A DNA stretch of 64,000 nucleotides from Gaertneriomyces semiglobifer (Eukaryota; Chytridiomycota; Chytridiomycetes; Spizellomycetales; Spizellomycetaceae): the NCBI GenBank assembly GCA_025558075.1, contig JAHLKF010000023.1:124001-188000 (forward strand). The letters are read 5' to 3'. The position numbers and the translations under genes are program-made. The notes beneath the pieces are model-generated. The model saw only the letters and a program-made list of their open reading frames with translations. It was not told the DNA's origin and searched no databases. This document shows, piece by piece, positions 12,262 through 23,834 of the stretch; positions within the stretch are counted from its first letter, which is position 1, and each line of letters begins with the position of its first letter.

Positions 12262-12537
12262 ATCTCTAGCACGTTGCTGTAGCGCCTACTCCCACGTACT
12301 CGATGAATATGGTAATGGATGAAGGTGAGAGGAGTGAACATTCCTTTGGTTCTCGCTAAGGGCACTGCTCCCGAAAGCGCGTTATGGCTTCCGCTTCGTG
12401 TGTCATCTCCGCGGAACCGGCACGAATAACCCGATCCTAGTCGTGAGAGCAAACTGATGAATACATTAATTGCGAAAATAGATGACGCCCAAAATGTGAG
12501 TGTACATGAGGACTGTAACAGGTATGATAGCCTCGAT

Positions 12538-13704
12538 TTAGTCAAGGTCATTACATCTCCATCTATCCATGTCATAAAAACTCGCTTGCACAACCCGCCC
12601 ACCGAAGAACCTGCCGTTCAACTCTGCCTGTGCACGGGCTGCAGACGCTGAATCAGCAAACTCTACAAATATTCGTACAGACTCATTATCTGGCACTTGA
12701 TAAGGCACCTCAAACACAGCGCATCGCACAACTTTTCCAAAGCGCCCGCATTCCTCTGCAGTTTCTTGTTCCAAGTCAGGATCCACCTCTCCAGCTCCAA
12801 CCATGTTAGTTAGAAGAACCACATTGGTAATTTGGGGTTGTGCGATCGGTGGAGCGGCTGCTGGTACTTGACTCAATTGTTGCCGACGCAGATATGCGTC
12901 TTCCCCAGACATTTGCGCCTGCATCTGCTGTCTTCGTAAATACGCCTCTTCGCCAGATGCTTGTGACTGGAGCTGTTGCCTTCTCAAGAACGCCTCTTCC
13001 CCTGATGATGCTTCCACGTCCATGGGAGTTGTTCGGGGTGGGGTCACGGATCGGTGCGGTGGGAGTGGTGGTGGTGGTGCACGACCCTCATCAGCACCGC
13101 GCCTTGGTGATATCTCTGGATGATGCATGTGCCTTTGCGCAGGACGTTGTGGCGGCGGGTTACGCAGTTCTTCCTTGCGTCGCTTTAACTCCTTTTTGAA
13201 TTCATAATAGTCGTTGGGACGTACGGGCTCATAAATATCTTCCAACGCTTGAGGTAAATCTGGTGCTGCATGCTTTTTCTTCTTTTTCTTTGTATCCGTA
13301 GCAAGCCTCGGTTCCAGCGGGTTCGTATCAATACTGATATTCGACTCATCCACCAGGCTTTCTCTCAATGCTGGCCTTTCCTCTGGGGTTGATTCATGCT
13401 CCGTATCCTCATTTAATGACGTTTTCCGGCCGCCATGCAACTCGTTTGCCGCACTGGCCCAGCGCGCAGCGTTCTGGATGACGGCTCGCGGTTTTGGTGG
13501 TGGTGCACGTCGCTTAAGGTTTGGTTGTAAGGTTTTGGGTATTGAAGACCATCCTGTGGGCACCACAACAACTTGCTTTGGGGCAGGATCTTTGCCGGGT
13601 GTTGGGGCGGCATTCTGCGCTTCCGCAACGTTTTCATCTTGTGCCACAGCCTCGCTTTCTCCTAGCTTGCTGCTCTCTCCTAGTGCGGCGTAGAGTGATG
13701 CCAT
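12538..13704 (-). CDS. SPF45/RBM17-like splicing factor
   Basis: Intronless, 388 residues. The N-terminal half resembles SPF45: MASLYAALGE, WSSIPKTLQPNLKRRAPPPKPR, ALEDIYEPVRPNDYYEFKKELKRRKEE. The C-terminal 100 residues are the RRM-like UHM domain (TNVVLLTNMVGAGEVDPDLEQETAEECGRFG, VRIFVEFADSASAARAQAELNGRFFGGR). SPF45 binds ULM motifs of SF1, U2AF65 and SF3b155 in early spliceosomes. The centre carries three copies of an SGEEAYLRRQQ-type repeat. The G-patch normally lying before the UHM was not found. Confidence 0.88.
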   Translation of the reverse strand: MASLYAALGESSKLGESEAVAQDENVAEAQNAAPTPGKDPAPKQVVVVPTGWSSIPKTLQPNLKRRAPPPKPRAVIQNAARWASAANELHGGRKTSLNEDTEHESTPEERPALRESLVDESNISIDTNPLEPRLATDTKKKKKKHAAPDLPQALEDIYEPVRPNDYYEFKKELKRRKEELRNPPPQRPAQRHMHHPEISPRRGADEGRAPPPPLPPHRSVTPPRTTPMDVEASSGEEAFLRRQQLQSQASGEEAYLRRQQMQAQMSGEDAYLRRQQLSQVPAAAPPIAQPQITNVVLLTNMVGAGEVDPDLEQETAEECGRFGKVVRCAVFEVPYQVPDNESVRIFVEFADSASAARAQAELNGRFFGGRVVQASFYDMDRWRCNDLD

Positions 13705-14217
13705 GATGTATCTTTCTTCTGTTCCACCTTTACCTTGCTTGTCTTTAAATTATTTCAACCGGCCTTGAAATATTCACAGGAAGACCTGTCGCGTATTTAA
13801 CTGTTTGCTCCTGATCCACACCGCCATGGTCCCCGTCGTTGTTATTCTAGTGCGTATGCCCCTCACCAATAGCTGAGATAGTGAGCAAGGCACTCTCTGG
13901 GTTGGGATCGATGCAAGTTAGGCGATAAGGCCCGCACTAGTTAACCCCACTGGGTCGTACCGCACAGGGAAGGGAAGACCGGTGGGGTGGCCCTTGGGTA
14001 GAGTTCAGGACAAAATGTTTGGCAGGGTTATGCCACACCGCTAGGTGTGATCAAAAAATGGAAGGCTAGGTATGAGATGTGTAAGAAGCCAGTGTGGGAG
14101 GTTGTCACAGCGACCTCACTCATCATTGGAGTGGTTGCGTCAGATGGAAACCCAAACCGGCAGATCTAAATGACCTACAATTCAACATGTATGTAGAAAT
14201 ATGCTATTCAAGAGATT
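13705..14217. other. intergenic, GC-rich and possibly structured
   Basis: About 510 bp without a credible reading frame. Around 14034 there is a perfect 6-bp hairpin (CACACC, four-base loop GCTA, GGTGTG), and 13920-14020 is GC-rich with several G-runs. No match to tRNA, 5S, SRP, RNase P or U3 landmarks could be made by eye. It holds the SPF45-like promoter. Confidence 0.4.
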
Positions 14218-15807
14218 CTATAATATGACAGCTGCATCAGGCTCGCGTTCCTTGCCCTTCCACGCCGGATTGAATGCAATAGAATACGGTGTCGTACCGT
14301 CCAAACTGATCACGAAATCCTCAAAATCTTCAGGGACTCCAACGGAGGGGAGCAGGTCGTTAAGTGTTATGATGGATTCGCCAGCGTTATGCTGAACTTT
14401 TGGAGTGAGTATCCGTGACGCACGAGAGGCCTCGGGTTGATTCGCGTGAGGCTGCGCTAGCCTCCTTACATCGCTGGATGCCTGGTTACGTGTACTCGGC
14501 TGTTGCGCCAATCCGTTCGGCCTGACCTCGGCATTTACATCCGTCATACTATTGCCATCTTGAGTCACTAAAGAATCAAGTTCAAGGACGCTGTCATCCC
14601 CCAAAACACTCTCCGGTGCCACGCTTGTGCTTCTGCCACCATCAGCCTCGTCGTCGTTCCTCGCTTTCCGCGAAGGAAGTGCGGCACCGTGCGACCAGTT
14701 TGCATACCTCTTTGTGATAGCGGGACCGTCAAGCACAAGCACTCGGTCCATCTTGGGCAAATCCAACACGGGCTGCCTCTTCTTGTGGGTCCTTTTGTTT
14801 CGAAGCGGTGTGGAGGGTTGACTCCTCTCCAAACTAGGTTGCGACGGTACTTCGCGGTCATCGATCAATTGTGGGGATGCGCTTGGATCTCGATGTCCAC
14901 TGTCGAGGAGTTGTGGAGAAAATACTTCTGGGTGTGTAGCAGGAATTGGAGACTGGCGAGGTGTGTACGATTGTTGGGTCAAGAGATCGTCCGTATCAGA
15001 CCGGATTGGTGACTCCGCGTCACGATTCGGAGTGGGTTCGGCGGCGACTGGTGCTGCTCCTTCATCTTCTTCTTCTCTCGCAATCGTTGACGTCGAATTT
15101 GGTTCCTTAACGTCAGGGATTTCCTGTTCAATAATCTCAACAACTTCCTCCTCGTACACAGCTTGTGTTAATATCTCCATCGTCACAGGCTTGGTTTGCT
15201 CCTCAGTATGTGACTCTTCCTCCTCCACAACACCCACAAGCTGACGGAAGAACTTCACAAGTGGACTCCTTGTTGAGGGCTTAACTTTAACCCTTTTGTG
15301 TGTTGGGGTCATGACGGAAACAGTCTCCTCGGGATCCGACCATATCTCAGCATGAGCGTCTGTGGCAAATTCACCAGTCTGGTGGCTGGTTTCAGCAACC
15401 TCCATTTCTTGAGAACTCTTAACAGCTTCTGTAACTGCAAGAATAGCTTCTGAGGGAGATACATCGTCGTTATTGACATCATTGGTGCTCTCATGGCGAG
15501 GAGCTTTGCTGCCGCGTGCCCTTGGGGAATAGGTGAAATCCACCTCGCGTCTTCGTCTCTTTCTGGGCGATTTCTCGCCGCTGCGGGGGGGTGATAAGGA
15601 AGTTGAGATCGCAAGTCCTAGTTCTTTTCCAAGAGGTTAGCGTGGTGAGGCCAGCATATAATTTGACCTCTGATGAATACCGGCAGCTTGTATGACTGTA
15701 GTGACTTCTTCCTGTTCCAACCCTCCAGCTGGAGTACTGTCATCGGCGGCAATAGGAGACGACGGCACATTCTCATCGCTGAGCATGCTGGAATAGAGCG
15801 ACGCCAT
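14218..15807 (-). CDS. acidic, disordered protein of unknown function
   Basis: Two exons (15668-15807 and 14218-15580) give about 500 residues if translation starts at MASLYSSML. The frame is open upstream to an ATG at 16002, so a longer N-terminus is possible. The protein is rich in Glu, Ser, Pro and Thr with no visible folded domain. A basic patch (SPRKRRRREVDF) could be a nuclear signal. Short conserved-looking islands are RSPLVKFFRQLVG, DLPKMDRVLVLDGPAITKRYANW and the C-terminal LPSVGVPEDFEDFVISLDG. The N-terminus resembles that of its neighbour SPF45 (MASLYAALGE). Function unknown. Confidence 0.7.
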
Positions 15808-16536
15808 CGTTACTAACAACGACTTTCCCTTGGCCGATGCACCTCGCTTCAAATTCAACGAAAACGAGGCCTTTGGCGAGCGAGCGCGTTCGTTCGACGG
15901 GTCACGTGTCGTAAGCCTTATCGCTTTTAAGTGTTTATCGATTGACACTGAAGGCCCCTCCGTCGCATGTTTAAAGTGAGCATTCTTGATGACAACCAAC
16001 ATGCAAAACGATCGATCTATGAAGGATAGCGTCGTTCAACGACACTTCGTTGAACTTGCGAACGTTGCTGGACGCCAGAATCTGATGTCGGCGGGAAGTT
16101 GCAGAATGTTATTGGGACGCTTTTGACGATGAACATGTATTTCCAAGGTTCACCGTTGACGCACCACCAACAGCCTTCCTGAGAGGTCGTTTCCGCCGTT
16201 GTCAAACTGTACATCACAGCAAGCGAAACCGCAGCAGATGCGTTATTATGCTAATGACGGAAATCGTTCGTACCAGTCCTACCATTCCTTGATGAATGCG
16301 AGCGGGTCCAGAAGTTCTTTCCCTCCCTACCAGTCCAGTGCCCAAATTACTGAAATGCACTCTGCTCCTCTGAAAGGATGAGGTGAAGAAAGCTGTCGTG
16401 ATATGCGCTGCGTAAGGAGGCGTAGGGCTTGTCATGTAAAAGCCGAGGGGTGACATCACGAACCACAAGCAGAAAGGTAACAGAAGTAACGCTGACAGGC
16501 AGGGAAACAAACCGTCCATAGAGGACCATCTACTCA
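15808..16536. other. intergenic between divergent genes
   Basis: About 730 bp upstream of both the acidic-protein gene (minus) and the SPATA20-like gene (plus). It includes the possible 5' extension of the former (15808-16002). Open frames on both strands at 16200-16590 overlap each other and show no family signature, so none is called as a gene. Confidence 0.4.
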
Positions 16537-19500
16537 ATGCACCGTTTCCTGCTACCTCTGAAGAGATTCCAAGCATATTCACGATCGTCAAGAGTTCGTC
16601 CTCACGCCGCTTTTACCCTCATTCCTTTCCCCAAAGCAATCGCTCGACCAACGTCCTTGGTGTTTCCTCGCACGATAGCTACCATGCCCAGCCTACACAC
16701 TAATCGTCTGGCGGAAGAAAAGTCTCCGTATTTACTCCAACATCAGCACAATCCGGTCGACTGGTACCCATGGGGTACGTTCTGCTCATGCTCATGCTCA
16801 CCGCAGCGCGTGCGGTTCTAACAAGATGCGCTACCTTCCCTTTGTAATAGGCGAGGAGGCATTCGCTAAAGCCCGCCAAGAGAATAAACTCATCTTTCTG
16901 AGTGTCGGATACTCCACATGCCAGTAGGTTCCACTTTTTACATCAAGTCGCTGATACGACTCTCATTGTCTTGTATTTCACTAGTTGGTGCCACGTAAGA
17001 CCTACTGCTCATACGTGTCTCTTTTTTGAATGAAATAGCAACCAACTGGTCCCGTAGGTTATGGAACATGAATCGTTTGAGAATGAGGAGATTGCCAAGA
17101 TTATGAATGAGAACTTTGTCAAGTACGGTCTTTTGCTTCAATTCGATCATGTGCGGGTCCGGTATTAATATTTACTATTAGCATCAAGGTAGACAGGTGC
17201 GAGGAATCATCTCCATCATGACGGTGTTACCACTACTGATGCGTATTCCCTACTAGGGAGGAACGTCCGAATGTGGATCGCGTCTATATGGTAAGTACAA
17301 GCATGTCATAGATATCAGTTCGTCCGAGCTGAGCGGGTTCATGTGTAGACATTTGTTCAAGCGACAACAGGCGGCGGGGGCTGGTGAGCGGCATCTATGT
17401 GCAGCACGAGCCGTGCACCTCACTCACGACGAGGTTGTTTTCAGGCCGATGTCGGTTTTTCTCACTCCGGACCTGACACCCATCTATGGCGGCACCTATT
17501 TCCCTCCTTCAGACAAATGGGGTGCGTCACCATGAGGTCCATCTTTACTGACCTTCATCGTCGTTGACGGATATCGTTAGGTCAACCGGGCTTTCCCACC
17601 GTTTTGCATAAGCTGGCCAAAATGTTGGTGCGCTTAAGAATTCAGACCGTCTTAAAGTGGTTTGCCTAACCTGAATCAATTAAAGGTGGACGGATGATAA
17701 AGCTGGAATGTCTCGAAGCGGGGAGAAAATCGTCGAGCTATTGCAAAATGCCACTCAATCCAAGCAACCAACTGGGGCGAGCGGTGAGCTCACTTGGAAG
17801 GTCCCCGCCAAAGCGTACGAACATTACGCAGATGCCTATGATTCTGTGCTGGGTGGTTTTGGAGGTATGTCCGGCGCAATCATATTCTACATTATCCGCG
17901 TCGCAACCTCACGATTCCCTCGCAAGGTGCGCCAAAGTTTCCCACCCCGGTACAGTTCGACTTCCTTTTCCGCTACTACGCCATGATGCGGGTTCCTCAA
18001 CACATTTATGACGAGCTCTCTTCGTACTCTACCGGACAATTGCGGGCCATTGCCTCACGTTACGGCCTGGACCTGCGAATTGGCAGTGGGGTCGTGGAGA
18101 AGAGTGATTTATTGGGGGAGGTGTTGAAAGGCCTCAAGGCGTCAGATGAGAGTGCGGAAAATGCGTTGGAAATGGTGACGGCGACCTTGAAGCATATTGC
18201 CCGCGGTGGAATTCACGATCATGTCGGTAACGGGTTCCATCGATATAGTGTGGATAAGTACTGGCATGTGCCGCAGTGAGTGTTCATATTCATATACCCG
18301 CTCTCTTTTGAGGTTGCGCATCTAACGGACGCGAGCTTAGTTTTGAAAAGATGCTGTACGATCAAGCTCAGCTACTTGCCGCGTATTGTGAGGCGTTCGC
18401 TGTTACTCGTGACGATTATTATGCCGAGGTATTACACGTAGTCATTTTCCCTGCTCATGCAACACATTAACCACCATCCTTCAGATTGCAGCTGATATTA
18501 TTACCTACGTGCAACGTGATTTACGCAGCCCTGATGGAGGTTTCTATTGTGCGGAAGATGCGGACTCTTATCCCAAGCACGGCGACCAAAAGAAATTGGG
18601 TATGATTCGCTCTCGCTGATCATTGTTTGTTAAGCAGCTAATGAACAGTTAACAAAAGAGGGTGCCTTTGCTGTTTGGACCTATGAGGAATTAGAGGAAC
18701 TTCTACCGGGAGACATGGGCAAAGTGTTCGGCTACCACTTCGGCGTAGAACAGAAGGGTAATGTTAACCCGCGGAACGATCCACATGGCGAACTCAAGCA
18801 TCAGGTATTTTGGCACTTCTGTCACTTTCGGGGATGACGATCGCACGACCAGTGGTACTCATCTTTCATACCAGAACGTTCTCCTTGAAAAGCACACGCC
18901 CGACGAAACGGCCCGGCAGTTCAATATGGAAACCGAGCAGGTACAGCAAGTTTTATCTGATGCCAAAAGAAAGCTAGCGGAAGTCCGTAAGCAACGTCCC
19001 CCACCTCACCTGGACGACAAAGTCATCACTAGTTGGAACGGGCTGATGATTTCTGCCCTCGCACGAGCGTATCAAATATTGGTTGTCGGCGGAAACAGTG
19101 CCGGTGGAGTAGATAAGACGGTGCTGGACCTTGCTGTGCAAGCGGCCTCCTTCTTTAGGCATTCCATGTATGATACGTCTAAAAAGGTGCTTAAGAGGAG
19201 TTTCAGAGAAGGCCCGGGTGACGTGGAGGGGTTCGCTGATGATTACGCTTTCTTGATACAAGGTAAGACTTCTTGTCATCTGCACAGTTGTCCTTTCACC
19301 TAACGTTCACGACATTATAGGGTTGTTGGATCTCTACGAAGCAACCTTTGACGAGAGCTATCTGCGCTGGGCCGCGGAGCTGCAAGAAACGCAAGATGCC
19401 CTCTTCTGGGATGATGTCGGTGGTGGATACTTTAGCGGCTCAGCAACTGATAAGAACATCATATTACGAATGAAGGAAGACCATGACGGTGCTGAGCCTG

Positions 19501-20052
19501 CGGCATCATCAGTTTCGGCGAATAATTTGCTGAAATTGGAGGCACTCGTACCGAAACCGTCGGGCACCGAGGAGGCGAAGACATATCGTGGAAAGGCACA
19601 ACGAGTTTTGGAAGCCTTTGCTCATCAGATTGCATCGCATCCGTATAGCATGCCTCAGATGGTCGTGGCTTTAATGACACATTTGCGAGGCGCCAAAGAG
19701 GTGCGTTATTCCGCAACAGTATATGCACTTACCATGGCTCTCTTTCACTAATGCGCACGCTATGGAAACCGCGTAGATTATCATACACGGCGATCTGAAT
19801 GCTCCAGCATCTAGCGCCACTCATCTTCTTCGTACCATTCAATCTGAATTTGTGCCTAACCGCACTTTAGCTTTGGCTCGACCTGACGTATCCGCAACAG
19901 AGAGTTTTATTGCGGAGAGAAACGAAGCGTTCAAGAGTATTCTTCAAAAACCGATTGAAGCCGGAGCAGCAGAGGTCTTTGTTTGCAAAGGTTTTGAATG
20001 TGGCTTACCTGTCAAAGAGGAAGCTGCAGTGAAGAAGTTGTTGATAGAGTAG
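16537..20052 (+). CDS. SPATA20: SPATA20/YyaL-like protein (DUF255 thioredoxin fold plus six-hairpin domain)
   Basis: Seventeen exons join in phase to about 836 residues: 16537-16774, 16851-16923, 16985-16994, 17058-17122, 17182-17196, 17257-17290, 17349-17383, 17445-17521, 17581-17623, 17686-17864, 17927-18275, 18341-18428, 18485-18599, 18659-18804, 18875-19262, 19321-19700, 19777-20052. After a mitochondrial-like leader the thioredoxin-fold domain shows [18 protein letters not shown], the CHWCHVM redox motif, and [10 protein letters not shown]. The larger C-terminal part is glycosidase-like in fold ([45 protein letters not shown]). The biochemical role of the family is not settled. Exons 3 and 5 are only 10 and 15 nt. 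Confidence 0.93.
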
Positions 20053-20256
20053 TGCTCCATGCCCTCCTCGGGGCTCAAGACAGATGTGTGCGTTACGTTT
20101 TGGAATGAATTTTGCAGAGGATTGCCAACGAAAAACTGGCGATTCTGAGACGCTGTCGCTTCAATCAGATAGCGACTAGTGCTGTCCACTCATTATTAAA
20201 ATATGGGTGCCAGGCCGACTGCCCGGTTCCCTCTTGTGTCTACATCTTTACATCTA

Positions 20257-21891
20257 TTACTCTTCGCTCATTTCACTTCGGTCGTCCTCCCATCCCCAAC
20301 GCCCATCCCAGCCCAGCTCACCCACCCCATCTTCCCCCATAACAACTTCGTATACACCAGCGTCAAACGGATGCCGGACTAGCATGTCATACAAATCCTC
20401 CGGCAATCGCTGGACTAGAGTTAATGCATGCTTGATGATCTCTCGCGCATTTAACTCGGGAAGTCGTCGCAGCAACTTCATTGGTTGTGCCGAGCTGATC
20501 AGTTGGGGTCGCATTAGCATGAGCTGGGATATAATGCACAGAATATTTAGGTGAATCCCGTAGCTTAACAGGAAGTCCCACAGTTGTAGCACGTTTTCTA
20601 GGGGCGGCGTACAAGCACATAATGTCATCACAGCTGAAAACCGACATCAGTGAGAAAGTCATGGGTTCACAGCGCGCCGCAACAGGGAAGCTTACAAGGA
20701 AATGCCCAGATATTGGCACTCAAATTCTTCGCTTTCAAAAACCGAAACAATCCGGGGTCGAGGACTTGAAGGCACCTATCCAACAGCTAGCAGACAACCT
20801 TAGCCCTGACTTCCGCGTGGAGGCTTGCGAAGTCATCCACTGTACCTTCAGTCCGCAATGTACGCCTTCTAGAGCAGGCTGAACATATAATGGACAGGAA
20901 TATTGTATAAACGTATTAAACGTATAAAAGGCATCCAGCTCTGGCATAACATATAGGAACGGTGCAGCCAGTACATTCATCCCTTGAACGTATGAAAACG
21001 TCAAGTTCAGAAGCCTGCTGGTCGGTCGATCTGATAAGCCCCATATGTTAACGTAAGATACATCAACCATTACAAGCATCATTTTGTACGTACTGTGCAT
21101 CTTCCACACAAAAGAACTCAGCACTCTCGTAAGCATGTCTTCCCGGACTCTGGCACAGAAAGTTTTGTCCGTTGCAAGCGTTCTAAAGGTATCATTCCTG
21201 ATTTTATCATGTACGGGCGATGGCCCACGTTCTATCAAGGTGAAATATTCCGAACTTGAAACCCGGTAAATTCCCAAGAGCACTTTCCAGATGCGGCCCC
21301 GGAGGGAGCAATCCCTGGCGGAGTGCTGCCATTCAACAAATAAACGAATGCTCATATGCTCATTAAGTGTAAAACATTATATACCTCCGTCAGATCAACT
21401 GGTAATCCTTCTGTCAGCACCATTCTCCGTAGTTTTCTCAAACTCTCCCGTAATTGGGCGTCACTGGTGTTCTTCGTGGCTAGCAACGCCTCGTATTGAT
21501 TCTTCAACATCTCTCCACCAAGACGCTTCGTCTCCACTCGAGGCTGCGAGGACTTGGTGAACCCGCTGCTTTCCCGTCGCCCATGAGGACGATTCACTGT
21601 AGGCGCTGTGCTTGATGTCGCGGCATTCTCACGCCCCGTATTGCGGACCGCTGACGACGGGGCCGAGGTTGTCGCGCGTTTTGAAGATACAGAAGTCGAC
21701 GAGTTCCATAAAGTTTTACGATTGGTGCGGTCAGGTGTGTCGGTGGAGCGAGCCGAATAGGGCTTTGAGCGCGGTATACTTGCGGCAGGATTTGGCTTAG
21801 TGCTTGCTCGTGAAGATGTCGTTGACTGGGATGTACCGGATGCACTAGATGCATTGCGTGGCCGAGCAGATGAAGCTGTGTGAGACGGCAT
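20257..21891 (-). CDS. BUB2: Bub2-like Rab-GAP (TBC) of mitotic exit/septation network
   Basis: Four exons (21385-21891, 20846-21325, 20696-20786, 20257-20633) give about 484 residues. TBC-domain landmarks are LRGRIWKVLLGI, FSYVQGMNVLAAPFLYVMPELDAF, SCPLYVQPALEGVHCGLK, FPSVMTLCACTPPLENVLQLWDFLL and MKLLRRLPELNAREI. This is Bub2/Cdc16, the GAP for the Tem1/Spg1 GTPase at the spindle pole. An extra low-complexity N-terminus of about 120 residues precedes the usual start. An ATG at 22038 would lengthen it further. In exon 20846-21325, a possible 75-nt in-frame intron near 21020-21095 would remove a segment not typical of Bub2 just before FSYVQGMN. Confidence 0.9.
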
Positions 21892-22109
21892 TTTGCGCAA
21901 TTGGTTCTGGCTGCCACGTTTGGGATCAAGGCTGCTCGAAAGTCTCACGAAGCTGCAAACGCGTGAGCGGTGCTTAGGTAAGCCCAGCGAAGTATTCAAT
22001 AAGAGCTCCGCACGCCTGTTGGTGTTGGCAGCATCCAAGTATCATAATACCTGCGACCACAAATCTATTATCTACGCAGAAAGGTCTAACCATTTCGCAA
22101 GCTAAGCTT

Positions 22110-23597
22110 CTAAGATATTGCCTTGAAATGCGCCGAATTCTTAAATTCAGAGAAGACCGTGAACATGACATGCAGCGCCTCAACTATATGCGTGGAAACT
22201 CTTTTGCTCGCCTCATCATGCTTCCTCGACGCTGAACTGGGTCCGGCCGATACAGGAATATCCAAAATCAACGCACATAGCTTGGCAAATTCCGGTAAAG
22301 GTAAATCCATGTCAGCTGAGGGCAACTGCATGCTCTTCATCAGCTTTTCGACTTCCGCCGGCCATGTCTGCATCAGTACTTCTACATCCGGCATTCTCTT
22401 GGTGTAATTCACCGCTGTAGGTGGCTTATGCACATGCAAATCTCGCATATTCGATATCCAGTTACTCAGTATTGCCGAGTTTTCGGCGATGGAAGCATGT
22501 GGAAGGGATCGGACGGCCGATGGTGTCGCTACAGATTGCTTGGTTTGTGCCCGAAGCTTGAGGTCAAGTACGGCGGGGTCGGATTGTTGCAGACTTGGCT
22601 CATCCAGCGTGAGGAGACCCAAATTATCTGGTTTCCCATCAGGGCGAGGGATCTTTTTATAGGAGCAACGGTTAGTCGGTAGTTCCTTCCTATTGAGAAA
22701 AAGTATAGTACCTTAATGAACGCGTCAATATCCCCTATTGCCGGGATGAAATCCGGCAGAAACGGCTTTAAATGATATTCGAGCTCCTGTTCTTGAGGTT
22801 TGTATCGATCGACATACTCAAAGAGCTCCTTGATCTCGTTGTCTATCGGTAATGTGTGGTACGACATAGTCGCGCTCATCTTGGTAGGCGGTTCTGACGG
22901 CTTTTTGGGATATGGGTTGAGATATGAGGCCGCGTCCTCATCGTCTTCATCGTCGTACTCAGAAGTATTGTTGGAATGGAGGGCTAGGGGAATGCCAGTG
23001 GATCGCGCAGTTGGAGCCAAATGTGATGTCGCGGCTTTGGTGTGCATCGCTCCAGGTGGAGCAGCTGTGGGTCTCGTGCTCACTGATGAGGTCGCTAACT
23101 GAATGAAGGAGTTAAGACCAAGAGCTGCGATGTTACCATGCATTAAGTCCGACGTACTCTGTCTGCCTGCATGGCATATTGTTCTTCGTCGTCATCGTCC
23201 ATGTCATCATCATAGTCGGATTCAGACTGACTGAGATTCGATGGTGGCGTATCATCTCTCATAAAGATAGAGTTTTTTTGATTACTTGGGCCTAGCGCTT
23301 TGATTAGATACTGCAGAGGCAATCTGAGTCGGTGAGCGCGGGTCGGTCATACCGATGCTCTGTTCCTGTTCTACCGTTTCCCTCAACTGTTCGTCGTCAG
23401 CGTGTGCTTCAAGCTGCGATTCTTCTGGAGTTTCTATTTCCTCTGCCTCAGAGCGTGGGAACTCGATCTCCTCGTCGTAGTATGAATTCGCCAAAGTCTT
23501 GATAGTCAACTATATATATTTAAATTGACCACGGTTGGGAAGCGTGCCCGGTCCTCATCATAATACAATAACTTACATTCTGCTGCAAATATGCCAT
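22110..23597 (-). CDS. IFT46: intraflagellar transport protein 46
   Basis: IFT-B complex subunit needed to build flagella. Five exons (23577-23597, 23353-23509, 23158-23255, 22712-23098, 22110-22652) give about 401 residues. The N-terminal part is acidic and disordered (NSYYDEEIEFPRSE, then DYDDDMDDDDEE). The conserved core reads IKELFEYVDRYKPQEQELEYHLKPFLPDFIPAIGDIDAFIK, IPRPDGKPDNLGLLTLDEPSLQQSDPAVLDLKLR, SNWISNMRDLH and TWPAEVEKLM, all typical of IFT46. The start ATG GCA TAT TTG CAG CAG AAT was chosen because its GTAAGT donor keeps phase with exon 2. Its presence implies a flagellated life stage. Confidence 0.95.
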
Positions 23598-23834
23598 TAC
23601 AAGTGCTTAGAATGATGCGCTCAAATGGGCAAGCAACAACTAATAGCCCAGCAAGTTGCGAACCGATCTCTTGAGTTATTATCCTCGCAGGTCGTGCTTT
23701 TGACATGAACGCGCCAAAGCTCAAGATCAACACGCGTTACTCCGCAGAGACATGTGCGCTGACTACTCTAACTCTGTACTCGGCCGCAGACAAGCTACCT
23801 GACTGGGAGGTCTGGGCCTACGCATCTAGCTACC

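Noticed and set aside
16214..16591. Minus-strand frame of about 125 codons with a hydrophobic stretch
   Set aside because: It overlaps the first exon of the SPATA20-like gene and its promoter, and shows no family feature.
22038..22038. Upstream ATG that would lengthen BUB2 by about 49 residues
   Set aside because: Bub2 proteins have short N-termini and nothing in the added segment is family-like; kept only as a possibility.
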